Assembly (NCBI GenBank): GCA_945865635.1
Contig: CAMBEP010000012.1
Coordinates: 1 to 64,000, forward strand
Origin: Candidatus Kuenenia stuttgartensis
Lineage (GTDB): Bacteria > Planctomycetota > Planctomycetia > Isosphaerales > Isosphaeraceae
Direction of reading: 5' to 3'
Length of the DNA stretch: 64,000 nucleotides
Shown: positions 56,605 to 64,000 of the stretch, one piece after another
Layout: every line of letters starts with the position of its first letter
Numbering within the stretch: the stretch's first letter is position 1
The notes under the pieces: model-generated
Told to the model about the DNA's origin: nothing
What the model saw: the letters and a program-made list of their open reading frames with translations, nothing else
Databases searched by the model: none
Translations under genes and position numbers: made by a program

Positions 56605-59600
56605 TCAGGGCTTTTTTTCGTGGTTCATTTCGATGGTGATGGGTGTGGCGAGCAAAAGGGTTTGGGTCAGGGAGTCGGGGCCCTTGAGTTGTTGGTTGAT
56701 TTGCAGGGTGCCCGAGTTGCCGTCGCGGGTGGTGTAAGCGACTTTGAGCAGGGAATGGCCAGGGGCTTTGAAATCCCACGAGCTGGAGAATGTGGTGCCA
56801 TCGCTATTGGCGCCGGTTTGTGTGACCAGATGGCTGACAGGGTGGGCGATGATGAGCGAGACGGAGTCTTTTTGAGGTTCGTGGGAACTGACTTCGATGA
56901 CTTCTCCGGGGATTTTCCAGGCATAGGTGGTTTTGATGAGCTTGCCCTGGGTGGCTGTATCAACCCATGTGCCGAGGATTTGGTTCCATTCGTACCGCTG
57001 GAGGATGTCGGCCAAGGAATGGCCGTAGAGAGCCTGGGCGGAATCTGCGGACTGGGTGACATGGAACAGGAAGTCGTTGCTGAAGAGCCCGTCGGGGTTT
57101 TGAACCTGGAGGAAATGAAGGCCGGTGGGCGGCAGGTTCTGGAGGCTGATCTCAATGGTTTCGCCATTGGCTTTCAAGGAGCCGGGTGCGCGGATGCCAT
57201 CCACAAAGAGATTGGCGTTGTCGCGAATGTGGCGGCCACTGATTTTCATGGTATGGTGGCCTGGATAAAGGGCGGGGAACTTTTGTGCACCCGTTTGTTT
57301 TTCGATCGGCCCGAGTGTCCAGAGAGCAGGCTGTGGTTTTGCGATGTCGCCCTCAAGTCCCATTCGGGCCGTGAATGTGCCAATAAAGCGGCCCTGTTGT
57401 GCGAGAGCGAGAAGAGCGGAACGGGAATAAGCTTCTCGATTGCCGGACATTGCGACGTAAGAGCCGCCTTTGTATTGGGCGTCGAATTGTAGAGCCAGTG
57501 GAATGGCGTTGTCCTGGTTGATGAAAAGGCCTTCGGCCTGGAGCAGTGATGCACCCTCGGCTGAGGATTGCTCAAGGGCATTGAGAAGTTCGGCGGTGAT
57601 TGGATGGGCGTGGGAATGGCGATTGAGGGTGATTTGCCGGGCGAAGGCGCCTGAGAAGCCGGTGCTGGCTTCAAGGACCATGTCCCAGACGGGGTCGAAG
57701 CGTCGTCGGCCTGCCCACGAAAATTGCCAGATGCTTCGTTCAGGCGAGCCCTGATCGGCCACTGAGCGAAAGAAGGGGAAGTCGATGATATTGAGGCGGC
57801 CCTGGGGCAGGATCAGCCATCGGTCATAGGCCCCACGCCAGGTGGGGGCGTCCATTCCGGAGCCTGGGGTGTTGGTGCTCACAAGAAATGGCATTCGGTG
57901 GCAATCGCCGCAGACGTTGGGTTTTGGCTTTGAGGGGTCGATGTCGCCTTCAATATGGAAGAGCTTGAAACCATCGGCAGCTTTTTTAGAGAGGCGGTTG
58001 TCGAATGAGCGTCGCTGGGCGGGTGGGTAAGGGACACTGAGCAGAAAGGCGGCCATGGCTTCGCGGTCGGCGGCTGAGAGGCGGCCTGGTTTTTGTTCGT
58101 CGTTAAGGGTTTTGTCGCCGGGCAGGCTCATGGTTGAGGCGAGGCCGCCGTCGATCAGGTGTCGGGCACTGGATTCAGGCTCTGCCGAGCTGCTATTGGG
58201 TGGAACGGCTTTGTGGACGCTGGCACTGTTGATGCCGCCGTAGGGGTCGCCCGGGATGCCGTCCCAATGGAATGGAGCCGTATCGCGCAGCCCGCGGATG
58301 GGCATGGTGGAGCGTGGCTGAATTTGATTTCCACCTGTGACAACTGGCGTGCTGAGAACCCAGAGAAGCTGATCGGTATGTCCATCGGGGTGACAGCTAC
58401 CGCATGAGAATGTTCCGGTCGTTGAGGCATTGGCGTTGAAGAAGGCGATTCGGCCACGTTTGATAACGGGGTCGGTTGGGTCGTCGAGTGCAATCGTAGT
58501 CAGCAGAGAAGGGATATTCGGCTTGGCCAGATCGACCAGGGCGACGGTGTCGGCTCCGGCATTGAGAACCCAGGCGAGGGCCGGCTTGCCGCTGGGGTCC
58601 GACTCCAGAGCGATGCCTTCAGGCTGGGCGCCGACGTCGGTTCGGCCAAGAATGGATCCGGTGGCGGCATCGACCGTAAAGAGCTTGTTGGAGCCGGAGG
58701 CCGTGGCAACGAGCGTTTTGTCGTCGTCGCTGACCTGAATTGCAAATGGTGTGGCCAGTGCCATGGCTGGGTCAGGCTGTTGCGGCGGCGGGGGCTCGAG
58801 GTCAAAGAAGGCGGGTTTTTCGGGCGTATCGCCATTGAAGGAGAGGCTTGTGATTCGATTCAGGAAGGCGCGATTTTGGAGCTCAGCGAGGCCATGTTTT
58901 TTGGAGCCTGAGCGGCCATTGGCATCGTTGCGGGCATCAGTCTGGGCGATGAAGACGCGGCCTTTGGAATCAACAGTAAGGCCATAAAGCAGGGTGCCGA
59001 GCGTGTCAACGGACTGCACGAGAGTGTCGTTGGCGGTATCAAAAATGAATAGATCGCGGTCGGGCACGCGCGAGTGTTTTATGATATCGACAACGTGGCC
59101 TATGGAGAGTACATTATTGTTGGTGATGGAGTGATTGGTGGAGTTGAAGGTGACCAGATTGCCGTCGATTTTGCCCGTTCCGCCTGAGAGTTGCGTCTTG
59201 TTGTTGGATTCAAACGGCGCGACATAAAGCCGATTGCCACGTACAAAAATGGCCCTGGGGTCCTGGGCGTTGATTTTGAGCCGTTTTTCGATATGTCGGG
59301 TCGCCACATTGATGACGGCGATCTGATTTTCTGAAGAGAGGGCCACATACGCTTTGGCATTATTGGCAAAGGCGATACCGACAGGCTCGTCGAACCGGGT
59401 GGAGTGGGTGGCAGGGTCAAACTCCTGGATGGTGTCGATCACGGCAAACCGGGTCGGGCTGGCGGGGTCGGAGTCAATCACGCTGACGGAATCGGAGATA
59501 TGATTGGAGACCCAGACCTCTTTGCCGTCGGGCCTTACGGCAATGCTCACGGGATTGATGCCGACATGAATTCGGGCGGCGATTCGGCGGGTGGCCGATT

Positions 59601-59859
59601 CGATCACGTCCACGGTATCTGCCGGTGTATTGGCCACATAAACAAACCCGCCTGAAATCGCGATGGGCGAGGCGTGAGGGCTGAGAAACCCAGGGTGCCC
59701 GGCGCGAGCGGCCGGCTGCGGCTCGGTAGTGGCCGTGCTGACAGTGCGACTGCGGCTTTGCCCCGGTTTATCAGAGGCTTCGGCCTGCTCACGCACGAGA
59801 CAATAGCGGAACAGAGAAAAAAGTACGATTGAAAAGAGAACGCATTGCTTGCGATTCAT
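56605..59859 (-). CDS. Exported beta-propeller protein with diheme-type cytochrome c motifs
   Basis: A 1084-residue exported protein (signal MNRKQCVLFSIVLFSLF). Residues about 50-450 form a YVTN/NHL-type beta-propeller with repeats such as GGFVYVANTPADTVDVIES, GKEVWVSNHISDSVSVIDS and NAKAYVALSSENQIAVINVA. Residues about 480-830 hold two heme-binding CxxCH motifs (CGSCHPDGHTD, CGDCHRMPF). The rest carries an IPT-like segment (GLHFLQVQNPDGLFSNDFLF) and a C-terminal beta domain. Such propeller-cytochrome proteins are common in planctomycetes and may transfer electrons or bind surfaces. The ATG at 59859 fits the signal peptide better than one 5 codons upstream. Confidence 0.88.
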   Translation of the reverse strand: MNRKQCVLFSIVLFSLFRYCLVREQAEASDKPGQSRSRTVSTATTEPQPAARAGHPGFLSPHASPIAISGGFVYVANTPADTVDVIESATRRIAARIHVGINPVSIAVRPDGKEVWVSNHISDSVSVIDSDPASPTRFAVIDTIQEFDPATHSTRFDEPVGIAFANNAKAYVALSSENQIAVINVATRHIEKRLKINAQDPRAIFVRGNRLYVAPFESNNKTQLSGGTGKIDGNLVTFNSTNHSITNNNVLSIGHVVDIIKHSRVPDRDLFIFDTANDTLVQSVDTLGTLLYGLTVDSKGRVFIAQTDARNDANGRSGSKKHGLAELQNRAFLNRITSLSFNGDTPEKPAFFDLEPPPPQQPDPAMALATPFAIQVSDDDKTLVATASGSNKLFTVDAATGSILGRTDVGAQPEGIALESDPSGKPALAWVLNAGADTVALVDLAKPNIPSLLTTIALDDPTDPVIKRGRIAFFNANASTTGTFSCGSCHPDGHTDQLLWVLSTPVVTGGNQIQPRSTMPIRGLRDTAPFHWDGIPGDPYGGINSASVHKAVPPNSSSAEPESSARHLIDGGLASTMSLPGDKTLNDEQKPGRLSAADREAMAAFLLSVPYPPAQRRSFDNRLSKKAADGFKLFHIEGDIDPSKPKPNVCGDCHRMPFLVSTNTPGSGMDAPTWRGAYDRWLILPQGRLNIIDFPFFRSVADQGSPERSIWQFSWAGRRRFDPVWDMVLEASTGFSGAFARQITLNRHSHAHPITAELLNALEQSSAEGASLLQAEGLFINQDNAIPLALQFDAQYKGGSYVAMSGNREAYSRSALLALAQQGRFIGTFTARMGLEGDIAKPQPALWTLGPIEKQTGAQKFPALYPGHHTMKISGRHIRDNANLFVDGIRAPGSLKANGETIEISLQNLPPTGLHFLQVQNPDGLFSNDFLFHVTQSADSAQALYGHSLADILQRYEWNQILGTWVDTATQGKLIKTTYAWKIPGEVIEVSSHEPQKDSVSLIIAHPVSHLVTQTGANSDGTTFSSSWDFKAPGHSLLKVAYTTRDGNSGTLQINQQLKGPDSLTQTLLLATPITIEMNHEKKP

Positions 59860-60301
59860 CGGCCTGGTCCCCATTTTTTTTTAGACGGATTACCGACTTT
59901 ACTCTAAGCTATAAGGACTTGCCAGTCAAGACTTGCGATTGGTACGACCAATGATTTGGTCTGGCTTGAAAACCCGGACAACGCAAAACCCTGAAAGATC
60001 ATCAGGGCGGATAATTCAATGTCAATGGGACAGATTGTGAATTTGCAGGCCAACAGCCTGCCCCATGCCAGCCCAGGGCAACGCCCAGGGTCCATGTAAG
60101 GTTTTTACCGATCATGATTTACCATCTCGCCAGATCCCGCCCCCGGACCTTTGGTCTCGTTGTTACGCACATCTTGAAAAACCATAAATCTTCGATATTT
60201 GAGCGGATTTTGATTTAAAGGCCAAAGGCCTGGCCTAAGATAGCCCAGGGCAAAGCCCTAGGTCAGCGTAAGCCTATAATATATAAACTCTTACAATCAC
60301 T

Positions 60302-60344
60302 CCTTGCCTTGGTCGCGGGCCTTGGGCCCGCGACGAAGGCAAGG
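60302..60344. repeat. Long near-perfect palindrome
   Basis: CCTTGCCTT plus GTCGCGGGCC on the left pair with GGCCCGCGAC plus AAGGCAAGG on the right, around TTG, with one mismatch. Total stem 20 bases. It belongs to the same class as the palindromes at 28.6-28.8 kb. Confidence 0.9.
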
Positions 60345-60382
60345 AGGAAATCAGGTAGGGTCGCATCTCGACGGCTCACAGA

Positions 60383-60401
60383 CCCTGGGCGTTGTCCAGG
60401 G
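60383..60401. repeat. Short palindrome with GTT loop
   Basis: CCCTGGGC and GTCCAGGG flank GTT, with one G-T wobble. Nearly the same as 28772-28790. Confidence 0.8.
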
Positions 60402-60449
60402 CTTTCCCAGGCCGCATCTTTGGTGCTTAAATCCATTCTTTACAACTTG

Positions 60450-60782
60450 TTAGACTCGAACTCCAAAACCTCGTATAGATATATGTGATATACAACGAGG
60501 ACATTTGATCCTCGGCCGGGCATCGTGATATTCCTTGCAAGCGATCTGCAAAAGGGCCTGAATATTTTGCACTGTCATGGTTTCGCAAATCTCTGATGGG
60601 ATCTCTATTGAACTCGCTTCACTCAGCCCCCCAGCCCGATGCTCAGCCAGGTCATGACAAACCCTTTTGACGAATTCCAGGCCGAGCTTTCTGGCGTGCG
60701 GGAAGACTGGTTTCCTTGAGATTAGGTTGTCGAAGAATTTTTTGTACTCGGGCGGCGGATTTTCATCACCGGGAGCGAGTTT
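60450..60782 (-). pseudogene. Startless open frame just downstream of gdhA
   Basis: A 110-codon frame on the minus strand runs from a TAG (60783-60785) to a TAA (60450-60452) with no good start codon. It reads GDENPPPEYKKFFDNLISRK, ARKLGLEFVKRVCHDLAEH, EICETMTVQNIQALLQIACK and a CPRC that could be half of a zinc site. Composition looks like real protein rather than noise. I do not recognise it. It may be the end of a disrupted gene or the result of a deletion next to gdhA. Confidence 0.45.
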
Positions 60783-60794
60783 CTAGCCTTTTTG

Positions 60795-62024
60795 TTAATA
60801 GCCGCCTAATTCCGTGGCCTTGGCCACGCGTTGGATGGCGACATAATAGGCAGCCAGTCTGAGCGAGAGATTACGGGCCTTTGAGATTTCGTAGACCTTG
60901 TCAAAGGACTGCGACATTTTTGAATCCTGTTCGCGTACGACCTGATCATAAGTCCAACGGAAGTTCTGGAGGTTCTGGACCCACTCGAAATAGCTTACGA
61001 TGACACCTCCGGCGTTTGCCAGAATGTCGGGAACGACAATCACTCCGTTTTTATTGAGGATCTCGTCGGCCTCTGGAAACGTGGGATTGTTTGCACCTTC
61101 CACAATCAGGCTGGCCTTCATGTTGCGGGCAATGTCGGTTGTGATCACATCGCCAAGGGCAGCAGGGATCAGGATGTCTACAGGCAGGGTGAGAAGCTGT
61201 TCGTTGGTGACCGTTTCGCCGGGGCTGAAGCCGGTGACTGTACCATGGGATCTGGCGAAACTGGCGAGTGCTTCAAGATCAAGGCCGGAAGGGTTATAGA
61301 TGCCGCCTTTCACATCGCTTATGGCGACAATTCTGGCCCCCATTCCGGCCAGGAATCGGGCGGAGATCGAGCCGACATTCCCGAAGCCCTGAACGGCGAC
61401 GGTCATGCCTTCGAGCGTTTTGCCCTGCCGCTTGACGACTTCGCGGGTGATGGTGGCCACGCCGCGGCCGGTGGCTTCCTCGCGGCCCACGATGCCGTGT
61501 AGTTCGACGGGTTTGCCGGTGACTACGCCGGGCTCGAAGCCATGAAACTTGGAGTATTCATTGGCGATCCAGGCCATGACCTGTCCATCGGTACCCATGT
61601 CGGGGGCTGGGATGTCGATTTTGGGGCCGATGAAGTCGTGGATGCGCTGGACAAACTTACGGGTGAGTCGTTCGAGTTCGCCAAGGCTGAGCTTCTTTGG
61701 GTCGCACTGGATGCCGCCCTTGCCGCCGCCGTAGGGGACGTCGACCACGGCGGTTTTCCAGGTCATGAGGCTGGCCAGAGCGGCCACTTCGTCGGTATCG
61801 ACTTGGGGGTGATAGCGGAGCCCGCCTTTGAATGGGCCTCGCGAACTGTCGTGCTGGACACGATATCCGACAAAGTTTCCGATCTCTCCATTGTCCATGG
61901 GGATCGAGACTTCGACTTTAATGCTTCGCTGAGGGGTCAGCAGGAGAGTTTTCATGCTCTCGGAAAGGCCGAGTTCGGCAGCCGCTTGATTAAAGTAATA
62001 GGCAACCGCTTCAGTACTTCGCAC
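60795..62024 (-). CDS. gdhA: Glutamate dehydrogenase
   Basis: Interconverts glutamate and 2-oxoglutarate plus ammonia. A 409-residue Glu/Leu/Phe/Val dehydrogenase, normal for the hexameric NAD(P) class. The substrate segments SSRGPFKGGLRYHP and VPYGGGKGGIQCDP carry the conserved lysines, DIPAPDMGTDGQVMAWI follows, and the nucleotide domain has VAVQGFGNVGSISARFL. The start is GTG at 62024 with AGGAG 9 bases upstream. The remnant at 60450-60782 lies immediately downstream on the same strand. Confidence 0.97.
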   Translation of the reverse strand: MRSTEAVAYYFNQAAAELGLSESMKTLLLTPQRSIKVEVSIPMDNGEIGNFVGYRVQHDSSRGPFKGGLRYHPQVDTDEVAALASLMTWKTAVVDVPYGGGKGGIQCDPKKLSLGELERLTRKFVQRIHDFIGPKIDIPAPDMGTDGQVMAWIANEYSKFHGFEPGVVTGKPVELHGIVGREEATGRGVATITREVVKRQGKTLEGMTVAVQGFGNVGSISARFLAGMGARIVAISDVKGGIYNPSGLDLEALASFARSHGTVTGFSPGETVTNEQLLTLPVDILIPAALGDVITTDIARNMKASLIVEGANNPTFPEADEILNKNGVIVVPDILANAGGVIVSYFEWVQNLQNFRWTYDQVVREQDSKMSQSFDKVYEISKARNLSLRLAAYYVAIQRVAKATELGGY

Positions 62025-62217
62025 GTTTTGCGGACTCCTGCTGAGGGGATTTGGTCAGTGGCAAGTCGGGCCTTCCGCCCACAGATACACTTGTAGCCCG
62101 AACCAGGAAAAGGGACAATACCACTCTTGATATACAGAATCAGTGACCAATGAGTCGTTCTAAAAATCAGGGAAATAGATCATTGGCCGGCCCCTATCAT
62201 CAGGTTGAGACGTCTTT

Positions 62218-63006
62218 ATGCCCAGCCACATTGCCTGGAATCTTGCTGCCAGCACTTTAGCGGATGTCAAAGCGGCCCCGACACCGAATGTGGTGGTTCT
62301 GCCGCTGGGTGCCACAGAGCCGCACAATCTTCACCTGCCTTATGGTACGGACACTTATCAGGTGGTGGGACTGGGCGAGCGAGCCTGTCAGAAGGCATCA
62401 GAGCAGGGGGCTGCCGTGTGGATGCTTCCGCCAATACCATTTGGCACAGAAACCAACCTGATGGACTTTCCCATGACCATCAACATCAATCCCAGCACCA
62501 TGGGCAAGATTGTGGGCGATGTGATTGAATCGCTCGACAGGCATGGCGTCAAAAAGCTGGTCATTCTCAACGGTCATGGCGGCAACGACCTGAAATGGAT
62601 TCTTCGCGAATGGTATGACAAGACCGGTGTTCAGATCTTCATCTGTCATTGGTATCGGTTGATCGGCGATATTCGCAAGGATGTTCTGGAATGCCTGGAA
62701 GGTGACCACGCTGACGAGCTTGAAACCAGCATGATGCTGCACCTGAGGCCTGAATTGGTCACCATGGAGAAAGCCGATGCCGGCAGCATGAGGGCACCGA
62801 TCTTTGAAGCCCTTAGGCGCGGATGGGTGGAATATTCGCGTCCGTGGGAAGTGCTGACAACCAATTCCGGAGCCGGCGACCCACGCCAGGCAACGGCTGA
62901 AAAAGGCTCTGTCATCGCTGATGCCTTTGTCGATCGATTTAGTCAATTTCTGGTCGATCTCTCTAAAGCGGAAGTGGACGCCAACTTCCCACTGGAGGCC
63001 GAGTGA
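62218..63006 (+). CDS. Creatininase-family metallohydrolase
   Basis: A 262-residue amidohydrolase-like enzyme of the creatininase superfamily. Metal ligands are probably E34, H36/H39 and D45 in GATEPHNLHLPYGTD, the His in LNGHGGND, and a Glu in GDHADELETSMM. Members act on creatinine or on pyrimidine/pterin-type amides, for example in riboflavin-like and mycofactocin pathways; the substrate here is unknown. Its stop overlaps the ATG of the CusF-SCO gene (TGATG), so they are coupled. Confidence 0.9.
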   Translation: MPSHIAWNLAASTLADVKAAPTPNVVVLPLGATEPHNLHLPYGTDTYQVVGLGERACQKASEQGAAVWMLPPIPFGTETNLMDFPMTININPSTMGKIVGDVIESLDRHGVKKLVILNGHGGNDLKWILREWYDKTGVQIFICHWYRLIGDIRKDVLECLEGDHADELETSMMLHLRPELVTMEKADAGSMRAPIFEALRRGWVEYSRPWEVLTTNSGAGDPRQATAEKGSVIADAFVDRFSQFLVDLSKAEVDANFPLEAE

Positions 63007-63959
63007 TGGCACGCTGCCCAGCCATGGTCGTGGTTTTGATCGCTTTGTCAGGCTGTGGCGGCAACCCTCAAAACCAAGCCAGGCCTGCGACCAGAACCGA
63101 GCCTGCCAAAGCCTTGGTTGAGCCTGTCAAAGTCATTGCTTCCAAGTCTTATAAGCTGACCGGGGTGGTGCGAGAGATTGACCCATTGACAGGGCAGGTC
63201 ATGATTCGCCACGACGAAATTCCCGGCTTTATGAAGGCCATGACGATGCCCTTTGACCTCAAGGGCAAAGCCGTGCTCGGCGACTTGTTTGTCGGCGACG
63301 AGGTGGAAGGCACACTGGTGGTCAAAGCGGAAGACATTGAGCTGAATGATCTTGTGATCACCCGGCCAGCCGAACCCGCCGCCCTGAACTTCGGGCCCAA
63401 TGGGCTTATGATCAAGGCCAAGCCAGCCGTGCTCATGCCGGGCGAGGATGTGCCAGATCTGAAAGTGACTTTACAGGACGGGAAAGCTGCCAAGCTAAGC
63501 GATTATCGGGGCAAGCTGGTGGTTCTGACATTTATTTATACAAAATGCCCCCTGCCGAATTTCTGCCCTTTGATGGACCAAAAGTTCGCCGAGCTGGCGA
63601 TTCGATTCCGTGGGACTTCAAGGGCCGACCAGGTGCGATTATTGTCAGTGAGTTTTGATCCTGAGCACGATACGCCGGAGGCCTTGGCCAAACATGCCAA
63701 GCTGCGTGGAGCAAAAATGCCACTTTGGACCTTTGCCGTCACCAGCCATGAAGAGTTGGGCAAGTTCGGCCCGAAGATTGGACTGATTTATGGGCCCGGC
63801 GAGAAGGAAATCATGCACAACCTGACCACAGCCCTGATCGGGGCCGACGGCAAGCTGATTCGACTGGATTATGGCACGGCAGGAGGGACTTGGACTGTGG
63901 ATGATATGATGGGTACGATTCTGAAGAGTTTTCAGGTTGAGTCTGAGACGAAAAAATGA
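63006..63959 (+). CDS. Lipoprotein with CusF-like and SCO1/SenC-like domains
   Basis: A 317-residue lipoprotein. The lipobox is LSGC (C17). A CusF/copper-binding domain (about 40-115) has MIRHDEIPGFMKAMTMPF, whose His and Met residues suit copper. A thioredoxin-like SCO domain (about 135-310) has FIYTKCPLPNFCPLMDQ, with C181 and C187, and a downstream His (about 272) in MHNLTTALIG. SCO proteins deliver copper to cytochrome c oxidase CuA or reduce its thiols. The spacing CPLPNFC is longer than the classic CxxxC, a variant seen in several SCO relatives. The fusion suggests copper handling outside the membrane. Coupled to the creatininase gene. Confidence 0.9.
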   Translation: MARCPAMVVVLIALSGCGGNPQNQARPATRTEPAKALVEPVKVIASKSYKLTGVVREIDPLTGQVMIRHDEIPGFMKAMTMPFDLKGKAVLGDLFVGDEVEGTLVVKAEDIELNDLVITRPAEPAALNFGPNGLMIKAKPAVLMPGEDVPDLKVTLQDGKAAKLSDYRGKLVVLTFIYTKCPLPNFCPLMDQKFAELAIRFRGTSRADQVRLLSVSFDPEHDTPEALAKHAKLRGAKMPLWTFAVTSHEELGKFGPKIGLIYGPGEKEIMHNLTTALIGADGKLIRLDYGTAGGTWTVDDMMGTILKSFQVESETKK

Positions 63960-64000
63960 TTGAATCGGAACAAAAGTTCTGAGTGGGGGGGAGGAGGCCC

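Larger units (their letters stand above)
59860..60449. other. Intergenic region with a palindrome cluster
   Basis: No gene. Several GC-rich palindromes with 3-base loops are present: GGCC-AAA-GGCC near 60225, AGGGC-AAA-GCCCT near 60246, and the two listed separately. A related, less regular copy (CCCAGGGCAACGCCCAGGG) is near 60072. Confidence 0.6.

Overview
The window looks like a chromosomal segment of a member of the Planctomycetota. The best evidence is a DUF1559 prepilin-like protein at 51778-52818. It is supported by an anti-sigma-like N-terminal domain, two members of a planctomycete-type family with an NAxKHGL-like motif (window start and 50011-51159), a flotillin-like FloA, a PEP-CTERM protein, a DUF11-repeat protein, a thioredoxin-YHS fusion and a large cytochrome/beta-propeller protein. 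Genus cannot be assigned by eye. No rRNA, tRNA, CRISPR array, integrase or transposase gene was seen.

Layout. Bases 1-17170 are mostly housekeeping: ribD behind an anti-sigma-like gene, tal, a hydrolase, the 7Fe ferredoxin fdxA, a cyclophilin, an EF-hand protein, floA, a thioredoxin-YHS protein, hflX, and a class V aminotransferase next to serA (probable serine synthesis), closed by a strong terminator. Bases 17272-21752 are a tightly packed minus-strand operon: DUF11 protein, membrane-anchored dual-specificity phosphatase, polytopic membrane protein. Bases 22293-28273 hold a PEP-CTERM protein, a possible decayed ion-channel fragment and a 1538-residue TPR protein. Bases 28971-36656 hold hisI, a coupled TPR-like/SEC-C pair, a GNAT acetyltransferase, an esterase, a scar where a ribokinase start is joined to a hydrolase end, a DUF1810 gene and a SnoaL-like secreted protein.

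Bases 36995-44072 (minus strand) are a surface-polysaccharide cluster. RfbH (CDP-4-keto-6-deoxyglucose 3-dehydrase, with its His-for-Lys swap and Cys motif) is followed by an FkbM methyltransferase, a sugar reductase/epimerase, a TPP-dependent ALS-like enzyme resembling YerE, and a GT2 glycosyltransferase. Upstream of rfbH lie frameshifted remnants of rfbF and rfbG, so the CDP-dideoxyhexose operon has collapsed at its 5' end. A divergent two-gene ATPase plus RloB/TOPRIM-like module (44467-46375), probably anti-phage, and another GT-C-like membrane protein (46662-48134) sit beside it.

Bases 48291-63959 hold purB, a planctomycete-family protein, a DUF1559 protein, the truncated N-terminus of a DUF4011-type giant helicase, ahcY with a clear SAH riboswitch, a beta-propeller/diheme protein, gdhA, a creatininase-family hydrolase and a CusF-SCO lipoprotein. 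Four copies of a nested-palindrome element (about 28.5, 36.9, 51.6 and 56.4 kb) and two clusters of short GC-rich palindromes (28.6-28.8 and 60.0-60.4 kb) are scattered in intergenic DNA.

The most noteworthy items are the collapsed CDP-dideoxysugar/YerE-like locus, the RloB defence pair, the nested-palindrome element, the SAH riboswitch and the series of gene scars (rfbF-rfbG, ribokinase-hydrolase, DUF4011, channel-like).
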